Origin: Spinacia oleracea
Taxonomy: Eukaryota > Streptophyta > Magnoliopsida > Caryophyllales > Amaranthaceae
Length of the DNA: 64,000 nt
NCBI RefSeq assembly: GCF_020520425.1
Contig: NC_079492.1
Span: 145,917,861 to 145,981,860, forward strand
Reading direction: 5' to 3'
Part shown: piece by piece, positions 13,101 through 23,574 of the stretch
Layout: every line of letters starts with the position of its first letter
Position numbering within the stretch: the stretch's first letter is position 1
Notes under the pieces: model-generated
The model's database searches: none
What the model saw: the letters and a program-made list of their open reading frames with translations, nothing else
What the model was told of the DNA's origin: nothing
Made by a program: the position numbers and the translations under genes

Positions 13101-15782
13101 TGGCACTATTCATATAATATACTTTGACCATCAATTGTGATTTATACTTAACAAAAAATATAGTCATGTGGGGTCTTGTTATAATCGTCTCATCCTATAG
13201 ATTTATAATATCAAACTTTTATAATTTTTAACCATTGATAATAAAAGGTATTAATGGTTGAAATATTGCATTGGCAAACGTGACAAAAAAATTGTGTCAT
13301 TTAATAAAGAATGGAGGAAGTATATAGCACTGTGCAGTTTTAAACTAACCAAAAAGAAACCTCCACCGAAATCACAAAGTAATAAAACACATACCTGAGC
13401 CACTCCCGATAATGAATGCAAGTCCTTGTCCGGACAGCTTCTGCCGCAAAATAGCCTTCAGAAGTAAAAGAATCACCATCAATATATAGGGGGAAGCCAA
13501 AAGTTACGTTCCCTCTGATCAGCAGTTGCAAAACAAAAAGACGCAAGTTAGAAAGTAACTGACCTCTGCACCAACAACACCGTTACGTGCCCTCTGATCA
13601 GCAATTGTATTAGTAACTTTGACATCATTTACTGAGCACAAAAATGCATCCGGCTACAAATAATGATGAAAAGTGCACATGGAAATCAGAACAATTATGT
13701 GACGCAAGGAAATATACGTGCCCATATAACAGACAGAAAGCAAAGAACTGGAGTGGAAATATCAGATCTACCTGGCATCGAAGTTCTCCACCAAACACTG
13801 CCAGATCAATCTGTATAACAAAATGGAGAATGAAAACTTATAATTAGTAAACTGTTAAGAGTTTTTACAATATAAACAAGGAAAATTTGACATTCACAGT
13901 CCCAGAAATTGACGGTCTGCTTTAAAAAGTCTCAACTTTTGATTAGCTCGATTCCAACTTTTGGGGTGTATCTTAAAAAGGACTGCACCCATAATCAACA
14001 AGCGTTAATATAGTCATGTAAATGCGAGCAGGGGGTGTAATGAAAAAAGAAAGAGGCAGCAGGAAAAGGTTTTTGTGGCTATGTTAACCGGTTGAGTAGG
14101 TTAATTATGCTTGAGGACCGATTTGAGATGATACACCTAATAGTTGGGACCACCCTGAATTAATCAAAAGTTGAGACTTTTTAATGCAGACGGACCATAG
14201 TTAGGACTGCTGATGTCAATCTCTCCTATAAACAAAGAACAAAATAAATATCACAATATGGTGGACCAACCGGTAGAATTCTAGCAAGTGAAGGAGCAGC
14301 AATTCCGACAAATCCATCACTAGAACCGGAATTAAGAAGAACAATGCTGGTCACGGACTTCCCAAATATCCACTGCCACACCCCTACCTCTTGTTCAGTG
14401 ATGTAAACATTGTCCATTTGAACGGATCCAGATGTATAGCACATTGACCCTGCAAACTACAAAAATTATTTACCCAGACAACTTACGGCAGAAAAGAAAC
14501 AATATGTAGGTCAATAGATAAAGCGATAATAAAACGTAAATAAGTTCTCATTTTGTGAACCAAAGAAGGTAAAATATTCGAGAAAAACAGACGGAGTACT
14601 TTGGCATTAGGAGAAACAATAATTTAGACCATATGCAAGCATGCATTGCTCGTATGAAAATCGCAAGCATACACAACAGAAAAATTGAAAATAAAACAGG
14701 TCTACCCCGACCACATTAACATCTGTTCTCCACCAAACTGTCTTCTGTACTGAAACCAGAAACCATTTGCAGCCAAAGAACAGGCAGAAATTATAGCATA
14801 ATTTTGCAAATAGAAATTCAGTTATTGTCATTGTTGGAACGCCATAACTAAACTTCAATACACCCATCAGGGTTATTATCAGGAAAGAACACAAATGCTG
14901 ACACTGAAGCATCTCCGAGATTCCAACTCTACAAGAAATCACAGTAGGTAGAAGAGGGATACCTGGTCGAGCAATAACCCTCTCCTGTGGCTTCAGCATA
15001 ATCTGATCATAAATAAACCACATAACTTAGCCTTACATACTAAAGCGACATAATTTAGAAGAAGTAAAGGATGCTAGATTAGATGGATAGTTGGTGACAC
15101 CTGAACTATCTGAGCTTCTCCACCCAAAATCTGGAAAGGTGTGACAGCATCTTGGGGACTCTGTATGATGCAGCATTATGTTAAACTATGAACCATACGA
15201 AACGACAACACATGTAACTTGTAAGCCTACTTACAGTGCTCCCTCCTACCTAAGAACGTAATCTAGACGCTTCTTACTCACATTCAACCAGACGAAGATA
15301 AAGACGATGGAGATGTCCATTAGTAATCATCAAATTCATTGGTGGCTAGTATTCAAACTCCTATCCTTCAATAAATTAACACAGAGCGCCAAAGTTGATG
15401 CACCACCACTACCAGCACAACCGTTTCCGGGCACGGCGCAATTCATTGGTAGTCAATGTAGTAGCCTAAATATAAGTTGCACTAATGCAAGCTTGGCAAT
15501 TTATTGTTAATCTGAACAATCCTCACAAATGCTTACACCATACACTACAACTTGACAATTTACAGTTTATTTGCACATGAATCCAGCAGCGTTAAGCAAG
15601 AATTTCGCTATCTCCAACATCATTATTATCCAAATATCAGATAAATTAAAGTTCTCATTTTCCCTAAACTAAAACCCTAACTAGCAAAATGATAAACATT
15701 AAAAAATCAAATCAGTATAAGAGAGAGAATTTACCTGGTAAACATAAGGCTGGAAAGGAGTGTTGAAGAACGGAGCTGCCAT
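10171..15782 (-). CDS. AIM24: AIM24-family protein (DUF124/TRAP-like fold)
   Basis: Ten minus-strand exons: 15735-15782, 15101-15160, 14963-15002, 14271-14449, 13772-13810, 13564-13653, 13395-13455, 10929-11053, 10386-10477, 10171-10285. All are GT-AG with consistent phases and total 849 nt, or 282 aa plus stop. The protein starts MAAPFFNTPFQPYVYQ. Blocks I associate with plant AIM24 proteins are GSVQMDNVY, EVGVWQWIFGKSV, AAPSLARILP, KLSGQGLAFI, VKYNGPMRRGVFG and GPGIVFIQSLPFQR. A hydrophobic C-terminal segment near residues 258-280 (FFFLAYVVIVSSLLLTDV end) looks like a tail-anchor or membrane helix. Yeast AIM24 is mitochondrial and affects inner-membrane organisation; the plant role is not clear. 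Length matches what I recall for plant homologues. Intron 7 (2.3 kb) holds a Stowaway MITE and a SINE-like end; intron 4 holds a Mutator-like MITE. All lie outside splice sites. Confidence 0.93.
12160..12320 (+). mobile_element. SINE-like 3' segment in AIM24 intron 7
   Basis: The segment GGGGTAAGGTTGCGTACGTC followed by a C-rich CCCCCCTTACCCCGC block and a tail of TAATGATAATGATGATAATG resembles the 3' end of widespread plant tRNA-derived SINEs. The limits are uncertain and no target duplication was fixed. Confidence 0.45.
13063..13320. mobile_element. Stowaway-type MITE in AIM24 intron 7, perfect long inverted repeats
   Basis: The left end begins CTTCCTCCATTCTTTATTAA and the right end is its exact complement for about 31 bp. 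TA flanks both sides (13061-13062 and 13321-13322). Perfect arms suggest a young insertion. It lies about 75 bp from the splice donor of exon 7. Confidence 0.88.
13880..14226. mobile_element. Mutator-like TIR element (MITE) in AIM24 intron 4
   Basis: The inverted ends contain AAAAAGTCTCAACTTTTGAT and its complement. The element is flanked by TATAAACAA on both sides (13871-13879 and 14227-14235), a 9-bp duplication typical of Mutator-like elements. A related, more degenerate copy lies at about 27.53-27.90 kb. Confidence 0.8.
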
Positions 15783-16297
15783 TGCAAATTCCAACTCTAC
15801 TTCACAACAAATCTCCAAAAATAGTTTTAAAAAAATCGACAAAAACTTTGATGATCGAAAATTTTCACGTCGACCACATCAAATTATGCGATAATCGATA
15901 GAATTGGTAATAATGTTGTTTGATTTTTGGTGATCAGATCCGAGGTAAATCGAATTATTGAGTTTCCGCGAAATTTTTAGTGTTGAATTTATTTATTTTG
16001 GTGTTTTTTTTATCTTTTTGGGGGAGATCATAAAATTAAAAAGAAAATTCGAGGAGAGAGAAAATTGAAGACTGTGTTTAAGAGAAATGCTCAATTGATC
16101 ACTCTGATGGCTGAGTATTACGGTTTTACCCCTTGATGAAAGGGTGCAGTTGTCAATTGAAAGGGATGATTTGGGGTTTGGGGGGATGCCACGCTGGAGT
16201 AGAAGTCGTAAGTGGTGCTGATGAACTGGCGAAACTTGATTGGTTGAATGTGTTTGACTCTACGTGTCGACTACACCGTACTCCAAAATATGGTTTA

Positions 16298-16517
16298 TAC
16301 ACCCAGGTGCACAATGCTCACTGTGCACCCTCTTTTGCAAAGAACATATAGTTCAAATACAAAAAACATATTGTTCATATTCAAAGAACATATAGCCAAT
16401 GAACATATAATTCAAATTCATAGAACATATAATTTAAATATTTCACTAGTACATGTACATTGAAATCCTTCTAAATGTTCAACAGGGTGCACAATGAGCA
16501 CTGTGCACCCGGGTGTA
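16298..16517. mobile_element. 220-bp MITE with ~36-bp inverted repeats
   Basis: The left end begins TACACCCAGGTGCACAATGC; the right end is nearly its complement and ends GCACCCGGGTGTA. TA dinucleotides flank both sides. The interior consists mainly of repeats of GAACATATA with AATTCAAA-type spacers. It lies upstream of the AIM24 gene. Confidence 0.75.
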
Positions 16518-16985
16518 TAATCCAAATTGCGGTACTCTTTCTAAACACGGAGATAAAAATGGGCCGGATTGTAGGAATTCGAAAGTGATTCAGCCCGTAA
16601 ATGTACGGATAGATCTGTCAAAAAAGATCTGTATTTATTTAAAGGATATAGTTACATTTTTTAGACCATATTTATTTAAGAGATACACTTGTCACTTTTA
16701 GTAAATTATTAACTTCATCATCTAATTAAATAATCTATCTAATATATCATAAGTCTCCCCACCATATTAAACAAATAATTTCATAACTACATCCCCCACC
16801 CTTCTAAAATAACATGGTCCTCACTTGTTTTACTTATTAAAATATCTACATCAATCCCACTTGTTTTATTTCTTTATTTCATTCAATTTTTTATTCTTAA
16901 TACCCGTGTCAGGCCAAGTGTATCCTTTAAATAAATAGGGAAAAAGTTTTACACATTGAATTAAAAGTTAAGGACTAATTTGGTA

Positions 16986-17243
16986 CTCTCTCCGAATCTA
17001 AATGTTTTTCCCATTTAGAATCTTGACATTATTCATAATGGAAGAGAATCTTATGAATTACGTTCAATATATAAGAAAAATATAGTCATGTGGGATATTG
17101 TTTGATTCGTCTCAATGAATACTTTAACGATATGAAAATTTTATAATTTTTAATAACACGTAACTATCAATATTAACGACGTAAAATGTGCAGTGGCATG
17201 TGTGCCAAACAGAAATGGGAAAAACATTTAGATTCAGAGGGAG
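16986..17243. mobile_element. Stowaway-type MITE
   Basis: Ends CTCTCTCCGAATCTAAATG and the near complement CATTTAGATTCAGAGGGAG, with flanking TA at 16984-16985 and 17244-17245. The interior is non-coding. Confidence 0.82.
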
Positions 17244-17245
17244 TA

Positions 17246-18736
17246 TTATTTTTCAGCTTTCTGTATTTTACAAAACTAAAAACTAAAATATGGAAACCAT
17301 AAAAGAAGTAGTTTCCAGTTTTCCGTTGTAAGTTTTCAAAATCCACATAATTACTATAAATATGATTATTTTGCGTCATAATTCAATCTAAATCATATAC
17401 TACCCGATATATATATATATATAGTAATGTTAGCTTTAGGATAGACTTGATCAAAAGGCGGGTTAGCCGGGTTCAGGTCGCGCATCAACCTAAAAGACCT
17501 GTCCATTATATCGGGTTGGGCCGATTTTGTGTGACCAAGATCCCTATTTTGGGCCAATAATAGCGGGGTTTTCGGGACATACCAAATTTGTGACTAAAAA
17601 TGTAATTTTGGGTTGTCCAAAAACAGGCAAAAAAATTAAAATTAAGGTCAAGCCTAAAAATTCTGCCTAAAACCCGCTAATATTCGGGCAGGATCTGGTC
17701 AGACCAATGAGATCAAGTTAATCAGGTCTACTTTAGGACAAGGTAGAGTGACAGAAGTGTACAAAAGTACAATAGACGCATCCCTCAAAATATCAATACA
17801 AAAATCAGAATTTTATATACAACCAAAAATACACACTATCTAAGGAAGTTGTTTTTTCGGATATCAGATATGTGTGGCCTGTGGGCGAAAAAATAATTTG
17901 GGGCCCTATATATTTAAAGGTTTACAATAAAAATAATTTGTAAATTGGGTATGCTTTTTATTAAAAGGGTGATATGATACTACTCTCATACAACTTGTTT
18001 TTTTTCCCTCTTTTTTCCATTTATTAACTCTATTAAAAACATACATAATAGTACTTCTATAAGGTTTAAAACATTCGATCTTGTATTATTAAACACGAAT
18101 TCCAATATATCTCAAACATTAATTATCAAAATAACATCTGAAAATAACAAGTTAACAACGAAATATGTACGGGTCGCAAAGTACGTTGGATGAAAGAAAT
18201 GTATTGGAAAAATAATTACTCCGCATGTTCGTATTGTACAAGAGTTTTAGCAAGTGTATGCAAATTTTCGAGCTATGTGTTAAATTAATTTGATAAAATA
18301 TACTATGACTAAAAATTCAATTCTTTTTTCTAAATCCTAAAATTAAAATATTAAATAAACAAAAGAAGAAAAAAAGTTAGTAGGACTGGAAAAGTCGTTG
18401 TGCATGAAAAATGACTGACTTTATTTTGGTGTATTATGTTTGATACAAATTGAGAAATAAAAATAGCAGGTATAAACGTGAAAGAAATTAATAAACTTTA
18501 GGAAAAAAAAGTAACGATTGCGGAATCGAACCCGCGCATATTCCATCTTTGCAGTGAGTTACTTCTATGCGCATTAACCAGTGAATCAAATTTTGGCATT
18601 TGTTAATATGTTCAATAAGAATTAAATGACATGTTATCTGGTAGATTGCGTTGATTTCAGGCCTTTTCCCTTGGGCCCAGGGCGAGTGCCCCTTATGCCC
18701 TGCCCAAGGGCCGGGCCTGTAATGAATATTGGTGTA
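17246..18736. other. Intergenic; includes a tRNA-like relic at ~18510-18588
   Basis: No gene seen. On the minus strand, 18510-18588 contains CTGGTTAATGCGCA (A-box-like) and GGGTTCGATTCC (B-box-like) about 45 bp apart, but I could not form an acceptor stem. It is probably a tRNA-derived relic rather than a tRNA. The block 17760-17860 (TACAAAAGTACAATAGACGC onwards) recurs at 27265-27345 and is part of the spacer duplication shared by peptide genes 1 and 2. Confidence 0.45.
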
Positions 18737-21004
18737 TCTCTATTATATAAGCCAACAGCTGGGGTTAATTTGGTAAATACACTTTTGGTGTCCCCAATTA
18801 AAAAGACTAAATTACCCTCAATTCTTCCACATTATGCGTAAATCTCTCTTCCAAATACGCAAATTACATATTAATATATTATTGTTATTCCACATTATGC
18901 GTAAATCTCTCTCCCAAAAACGAAAAACTGCTTTCAGATCTCTCTCCAAAATTGATTATAAAAAAAATTCTGGTTGATTATAAAAAATTTCTGGTTGATT
19001 ATAAAAAATTTCGATCGATTTATTCAAATAATTAAAGGGGATTCATTTTGCAAGTCCAAAACCGCATCTCCATTTAGTTATTGTTAATTCAGCTTTTCTA
19101 ATTCAAAAAAGGAATTGGGTATTTCCATTGATATCTTCCACAGCCATATAATTCGAGCTCTATGCTTCACCAAAAATACCCACAAGCATTACCAATTAAC
19201 TATCCAGAAATTTATAAACCCAAATCATCTTACTATTTTCGCCTATTTTCTCTCTCCTCTGTTTAACCACCGCGGCACCACCCTTCTGGCCGCCGCCTCC
19301 ACTTCCAGCCACCACCGTTCTGACCTTCAAACCGGCATCACCTTATTTTCAGTCGCCGGAGTCCACCCTGCTGCACCGCGTGCCGTCAATATTACGGAGC
19401 TGCTGCGCCTGCTTCAATTCCTCTTTATCCTTCGCTACTACTCATATTGCTATTACCCTTTGAATTAATTAATGTTGGATTGGTAAACAAAGTCAATTGA
19501 ATTCTAATAGAGTGGGCCATTGGTTTTATCCAAGTGGGCTTGGTCAGAATCTTTTCTTATTTGTTTTCTATGTTTGAACAACACCTCCAGTTTTGTTTGA
19601 GAGTTAGATATTTCATTCCTGTTTTCCTTTGTTTTGTTGGTAATGAATGTAAAATTAAACATTTATTATTGCTACATGTAACATACTAACATATGGTAAA
19701 GTAATTTAGTGCAGTACAAGTTTATGATGATTTGGTGCACAATTTTTACAAGTTTTTGTTAGGGTACAATTTCTGCCTAGAGCTTATGTTGATATTACAA
19801 GTAAAATATACAGGGATATATCAAGATATTTTTTCCGCTATTTCTTGGGAATAATGAGTAATGACGTTTGGGTTTGTTCTCAATCAACTGTGACAGTAGT
19901 AATGTGCTTGCTTTTCCTGTCTAATGACGATTTAGTACATTTATTTCCTTAATGTCTATTGGCAGAGGATAGACAGTGTTAGCGTTAATATACTATTGGT
20001 AGCGAATTAAGGGCATGGGAATGTTTTGGTTAGGCAAATTGATAGGGAAAATGTTTGGTTGACTCTAAGGGTTGGCAACCCCTAAGATACATATAACATA
20101 AAATAATATATATGCATAATTAATTGAAGAGAGAGTGTTGTATGTAAAGTTTCAATGCATTTGTAACCAATTAAAATTCAATATTGAAAGGGTTACCAAC
20201 CCTTAGGGTCACTCTATCATTGTCTGATTGACAGGAAACTTTGAGAATGATTGAAACCGTAGATGCATATTGTTGTCAGAAATAAGCTTATTTCAAGTAT
20301 AGCTCACGAATAAATTACATATATAGTCAATTCCTTACTTTTTGGCTTATGATGGATAAGTGCCAACTATCGGAATATGCATCGATGATGACTAAATGGT
20401 CGTTTATTATCAAGTTGCCCTTAGCTATTTAGCCAGGTTGTGGTTGTGGTTGTGGCATGTGGGTATAGTTGGGCCATAAAATTAAGGAAGGTTGAAGCCG
20501 CAGGGAAGAGTTAAGGACTTGAGTTAAGGACTTGAGCCGATGACGGGAATTGAATGAAGATACACAATCATAGTGTGATTATCACGAGTAAATAGGATTT
20601 CTATGCTTTTGATAAGGACGGAGCCGCTAGGCAACTCACATCAGTACAAGGCTAGCCGATCACAAAATCGGATATTAATTAATTACTACTACTTGATTAG
20701 AATACTACTCTTCATCTAAGTAAACACTAAATAGGGGATCTCTATTATATAAGTGAAGAGATGATGTTGTTTTAGTAAAATCACTTTTGGAGTCCCCCTT
20801 TGTCATATTCTTCACTTATATAATGGAGATTATGTATTTTTCCCTTTCAAAATTCTTTTAAGATAAAATAAAAGAATTATGAAATTTTTGTGTTATTTGT
20901 TAATATTGATGATATGATCTTGATTTTACATTATGTTTGCTTAGGGTGATCAATTTTTATTTTTTATTTTTATATTCGCACGCATCGCGTGCATATAAGA
21001 CTAG
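18737..21004 (+). mobile_element. Candidate non-autonomous Helitron, ~2.27 kb
   Basis: The 5' end is TCTCTATTATATAAG after an A. The 3' end is the hairpin GCACGC-ATC-GCGTGC followed by ATATAAGACTAG and then a T, the standard Helitron 3' signature (hairpin plus CTRR inserted between A and T). Left flank ATTGGTGTA and right flank GTATACGCCAG match the continuous phrase ATTGGTGTATACGCCAG in duplicated spacers at about 23.59 and 32.73 kb, which supports one insertion. No Rep/helicase coding was seen. The interior has a short GC-rich open frame (19115-19468) without recognisable domains. Confidence 0.6.
20739..21004 (+). mobile_element. Nested shorter Helitron-like terminus pair sharing the same 3' end
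   Basis: A second TCTCTATTATATAAG start occurs at 20739, and with the shared 3' hairpin it would define a 266-bp element. Near it, ATCTCTATTATATAAGTGAAG also has an inverted partner at about 20811-20832. Either this is the real element inside an older one, or the 5' terminus was duplicated internally. Confidence 0.45.
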
Positions 21005-21073
21005 TTGCGTATACGCCAGCCAGAAAAGTACTCCATATTTAATAGTGAGTTGATTTTACAAACTGTAAGACAT

Positions 21074-21081
21074 TATAAATA
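21074..21081 (+). promoter_or_regulatory. TATA box of cysteine-rich peptide gene 1
   Basis: TATAAATA, 110 bp before the ATG, in the conserved context CATTATAAATAGAGAAG found before all four peptide genes. The roughly 80-bp leader downstream (AAGCAAAATTAAGCTAATTATAAGAGATTAAG) is also conserved. Confidence 0.8.
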
Positions 21082-21190
21082 GAGAAGTGATGAATGGAAA
21101 TTGAAAAGCCATCAAACAAATAGTTTAAGTACCTCTCAAAAGCAAAATTAAGCTAATTATAAGAGATTAAGCGGTTGTTTGATTATCAAG

Positions 21191-22441
21191 ATGACTTTCC
21201 CAAAAAATATGAAGCCAATGTTATTTGTGCTACTGCTCGTTATCATGGCATCTAGTAATTATCATGCCTTATCGATCCCTTCCTTTAATTAATTTAACTA
21301 GTTTTTGGGCCCGGGCGATGCCTCGGGTTACTACATTAAAATATTTGCATTTACAGAGTACTTATTAATTTTTATTTTCACAATGATGACATGAAACATA
21401 CCATGTCTTAATGGTAAAAGCTTTATTGTTTAAACACAAGGTTGGAGGTTCAAGCCTTATGCAAATCATATTTGAAAATTTTTTATGTATGTGAAGACCA
21501 CTTGGAATGAATGATTCATAGGCAGAGCGCCACGTGTCACATAAACATCTTTAGAAACGCCTTTTAATATATAGTATAGATTGCTAGATATATATAGCTA
21601 ATTATATTTGTTAGTATAGCTAATTATATTTGTTAGTAGTAGCTAGGGGTGTTAATAAGCTGAGCCGAATATGTAAAGGCTCAGCTCGAGCTCGAAGTTC
21701 GTTGAGCTTGGGAAATTAAGCCCAAGCTCGAGCTCGAAACATTAAAACCGAATGAGTTCAGTTCAGCTTGAACCTCGATAGGCTCGGTTGAGGCTCAATA
21801 GACTTGTTTGAGGTTTGATCATCAAATGTTTAATTAAGAAACATGCTAATCAAATTTTCCATGTTTTATATCTTAAAAATAGATATCCATTAAAAGATAA
21901 TTTATGCAAAAAATAATTTTATAAAAAACATATGTATTATAAAGAACTTGAGCTTGTTCACGAGCGATTGAGGTGAGCCATTAATAGCTTAGGCTTGGCT
22001 CCTTAAGATCTCAAGCCGAATCATAATTCGACTCGAGCTTTGACCGAGCTTTATCTGAGCCGAGCATCAAATCGTCCGCGAGCATGCTCGGCTTGTTAAC
22101 ACCCTATAGTAGTAGTACTAATGAAGTTTTGACCTATTAGTTAAGTTTAAATGCATGTATACGATGTCTCAAGTTAGAATCACTTATCCCCGGCCATCCC
22201 CATTTGTATTTTTTAATTTCTTTGTGACTCATCCGCACTAAAAAAAAATAAAAAAATTTATAATTAATGAGGTAATTTCAAATTTGCAGATTTTGCATCA
22301 GGGGAGCAGCATTGGTGCACCATGCAAGGTTACCCATGTGGTAAAGGTTTAAGTCCATGTTGCGGCGAAATGTTTTGTAATGCGGCAGTTATTGGTACTT
22401 GTTGTACTCGTGGTTTTATATGGCATTCATGCGGTCACTAG
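21191..22441 (+). CDS. Secreted 8-cysteine knottin-like peptide, copy 1
   Basis: Two exons, 21191-21254 and 22290-22441 (216 nt, 71 aa). Exon 1 encodes MTFPKNMKPMLFVLLLV-type signal sequence; the donor is TCTA|GTAATTATC and the acceptor TTTGCAG|ATTTTGC, so the join reads MASNFASG. Predicted cleavage is near ASG. The mature part (about 45 aa) has cysteines spaced C-x6-C-x6-CC-x4-C-x7-CC-x8-C. The first six follow the C-C-CC-C-C order of inhibitor cystine knots; two more suggest a fourth disulfide. A defence or antimicrobial role is plausible but not shown. Without splicing, exon 1 reads into a stop at 21290. The 1035-bp intron contains a Helitron and a MITE. Copies 2-4 share start, splice sites and framework. 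Confidence 0.85.
21298..21580 (-). mobile_element. 283-bp non-autonomous Helitron in intron of peptide gene 1
   Basis: On the minus strand it starts TCTATACTATATATTAAAAG and ends with the hairpin GAGGCATCGCCCGGG-type arm then CCCAAAAACTAG before T, the classical plant Helitron ends. Gene 2 carries the empty site: TTAATTTAATTGCTAGATA is continuous there and interrupted here between A and T. The interior carries a tRNA-like stretch with TTAATGGTAAAAGC and GGTTCAAGCC. Confidence 0.85.
21657..22104. mobile_element. MITE in intron of peptide gene 1
   Basis: Inverted ends GGGTGTTAATAAGCTGAGCC and GCTCGGCTTGTTAACACCC. Interior rich in GAGCTCGAGCTTGGG-type words. The homologous insertion sits at 28378-28848 in gene 2 and is absent from genes 3 and 4, whose introns run TTTGTTAGTAGTAATATTG at this place. 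It therefore predates the split of genes 1 and 2. Confidence 0.7.
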
Positions 22442-22734
22442 TCAATGAATCAAACTTATGGCTAGATGGATGAATGAAGGTGGTGTGTGTTTGTATTGAT
22501 TTCTTGTTTTTCTGATGCTTTCTTGTATTATTGTCATTCGTTAATAACGTACGTACCCTATGTGTGTACTCGTATCATGTATTTCTGTTTCTTATCAATG
22601 GTAATGTTTGTACAACCCATGACACAATGGGCCTTTCTTTTGAACTCATTTCTGAATTTATGTTCTATATCATTCTCCCATCAGAAGTACTAATTATTAA
22701 ATACGGAGTAACAAAAGGCCAATAATTGTTGATT

Positions 22735-22928
22735 AATTCCGTCGTGAACCCGTCATAAAAGGGGGTCGTCGTTAATGGTAAATCCCGTCGTTAACCCGTC
22801 GTAAAAGACATTTGCGACGGTTGTTCCCGTCTTTGTTAGGTTGTTATCCCCGTCCCAAAAGCCCTTTTGCGACGGAATTTTTACCCGTCGTTATTAGGTT
22901 GTCATAAAAGATACAAATTTTTGTAGTG
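22735..22928 (-). mobile_element. CACTA (EnSpm-like) terminus
   Basis: On the minus strand the segment starts CACTACAAAAATTTGTATC and continues with subterminal repeats of CCGTCGCAAA, ACGACGGG and related words. This is the usual design of a CACTA end. I did not find the opposite terminus, so this is probably a truncated copy. Confidence 0.65.
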
Positions 22929-23239
22929 TGTATAGACTATAGTGATTACAAAAGGGACCCGCTCACATAAAAAATGAACCTTGTGAGCAGTTAGCCCACC
23001 ATTGGTACAACAATGACATAAGCAGTTGTTAAGACCTTGTACCTATTTTGGGCTACGTAGCTCAAAAAGAATATAGCTCAAATAAATAAATTATTTAAAT
23101 TAAATATTATATGAAGCTACGTATTGTAACCCACCAATTAATGTGATAATTTGTAATTTTAATCAATTGTAGTTAAAAATTTGATGTGGCAAACTTCGCC
23201 ACAACATCTTGTAGCTCATCATTGGAGTTGCTATTATAC

Positions 23240-23515
23240 CTTCCCAAACTTGATGGTATTGATAAAGATGGATGTGGGTCGGGACGGGTTGCATGTTGAG
23301 CTTATGTGTCTTGGGCCTAGATGGGTCCGACCCCATGTCAAACACACTTGTTTAATGTTGGGCGAAGCTGAAAATTTCATAAAGGCATCACAAGCACGAC
23401 CCAATTAAGCCCATGTGCCCTCGTGCTAAGTCGGACTTGTACCTTCGCCCCCAAGCCTAATTTCACTTGATTTAACGTATTTTGTCGTGATGAATCATGT
23501 CGTTCCAAAAAAATA
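23240..23515 (+). repeat. Array spacer repeat A, copy 1
   Basis: Starts near TTGATAAAGATGGATGTGGG and ends near TTTTGTCGTGATGAATCATG, with GGGCCTAGATGGGTCCGACC inside. Homologues lie at 32455-32680 and 42655-42920, each at the same relative place before a peptide gene or relic; a diverged one is at 50700-50885. No coding function seen. The sequence between gene 1 and this block (22929-23239) holds no gene. Confidence 0.7.
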
Positions 23516-23574
23516 AAAGTAATAAAATAAAGAGTAGACAATTATGAAGAAAAACAAGAGAATTGAAGGAAGAT

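Noticed and set aside
18510-18588. A tRNA gene on the minus strand
   Set aside because: A-box and B-box-like words are present, but I could not form an acceptor stem or a convincing anticodon arm.
19115-19468. 117-codon open frame as a small gene
   Set aside because: Inside a Helitron candidate, no recognisable domain, atypical composition from a locally GC-rich stretch.
21191-21292. Exon 1 of peptide gene 1 as a complete unspliced short peptide
   Set aside because: It would lack all cysteines. Extension past TCTA is not conserved between copies, whereas the GTAATTATC donor and phase are conserved in all four.
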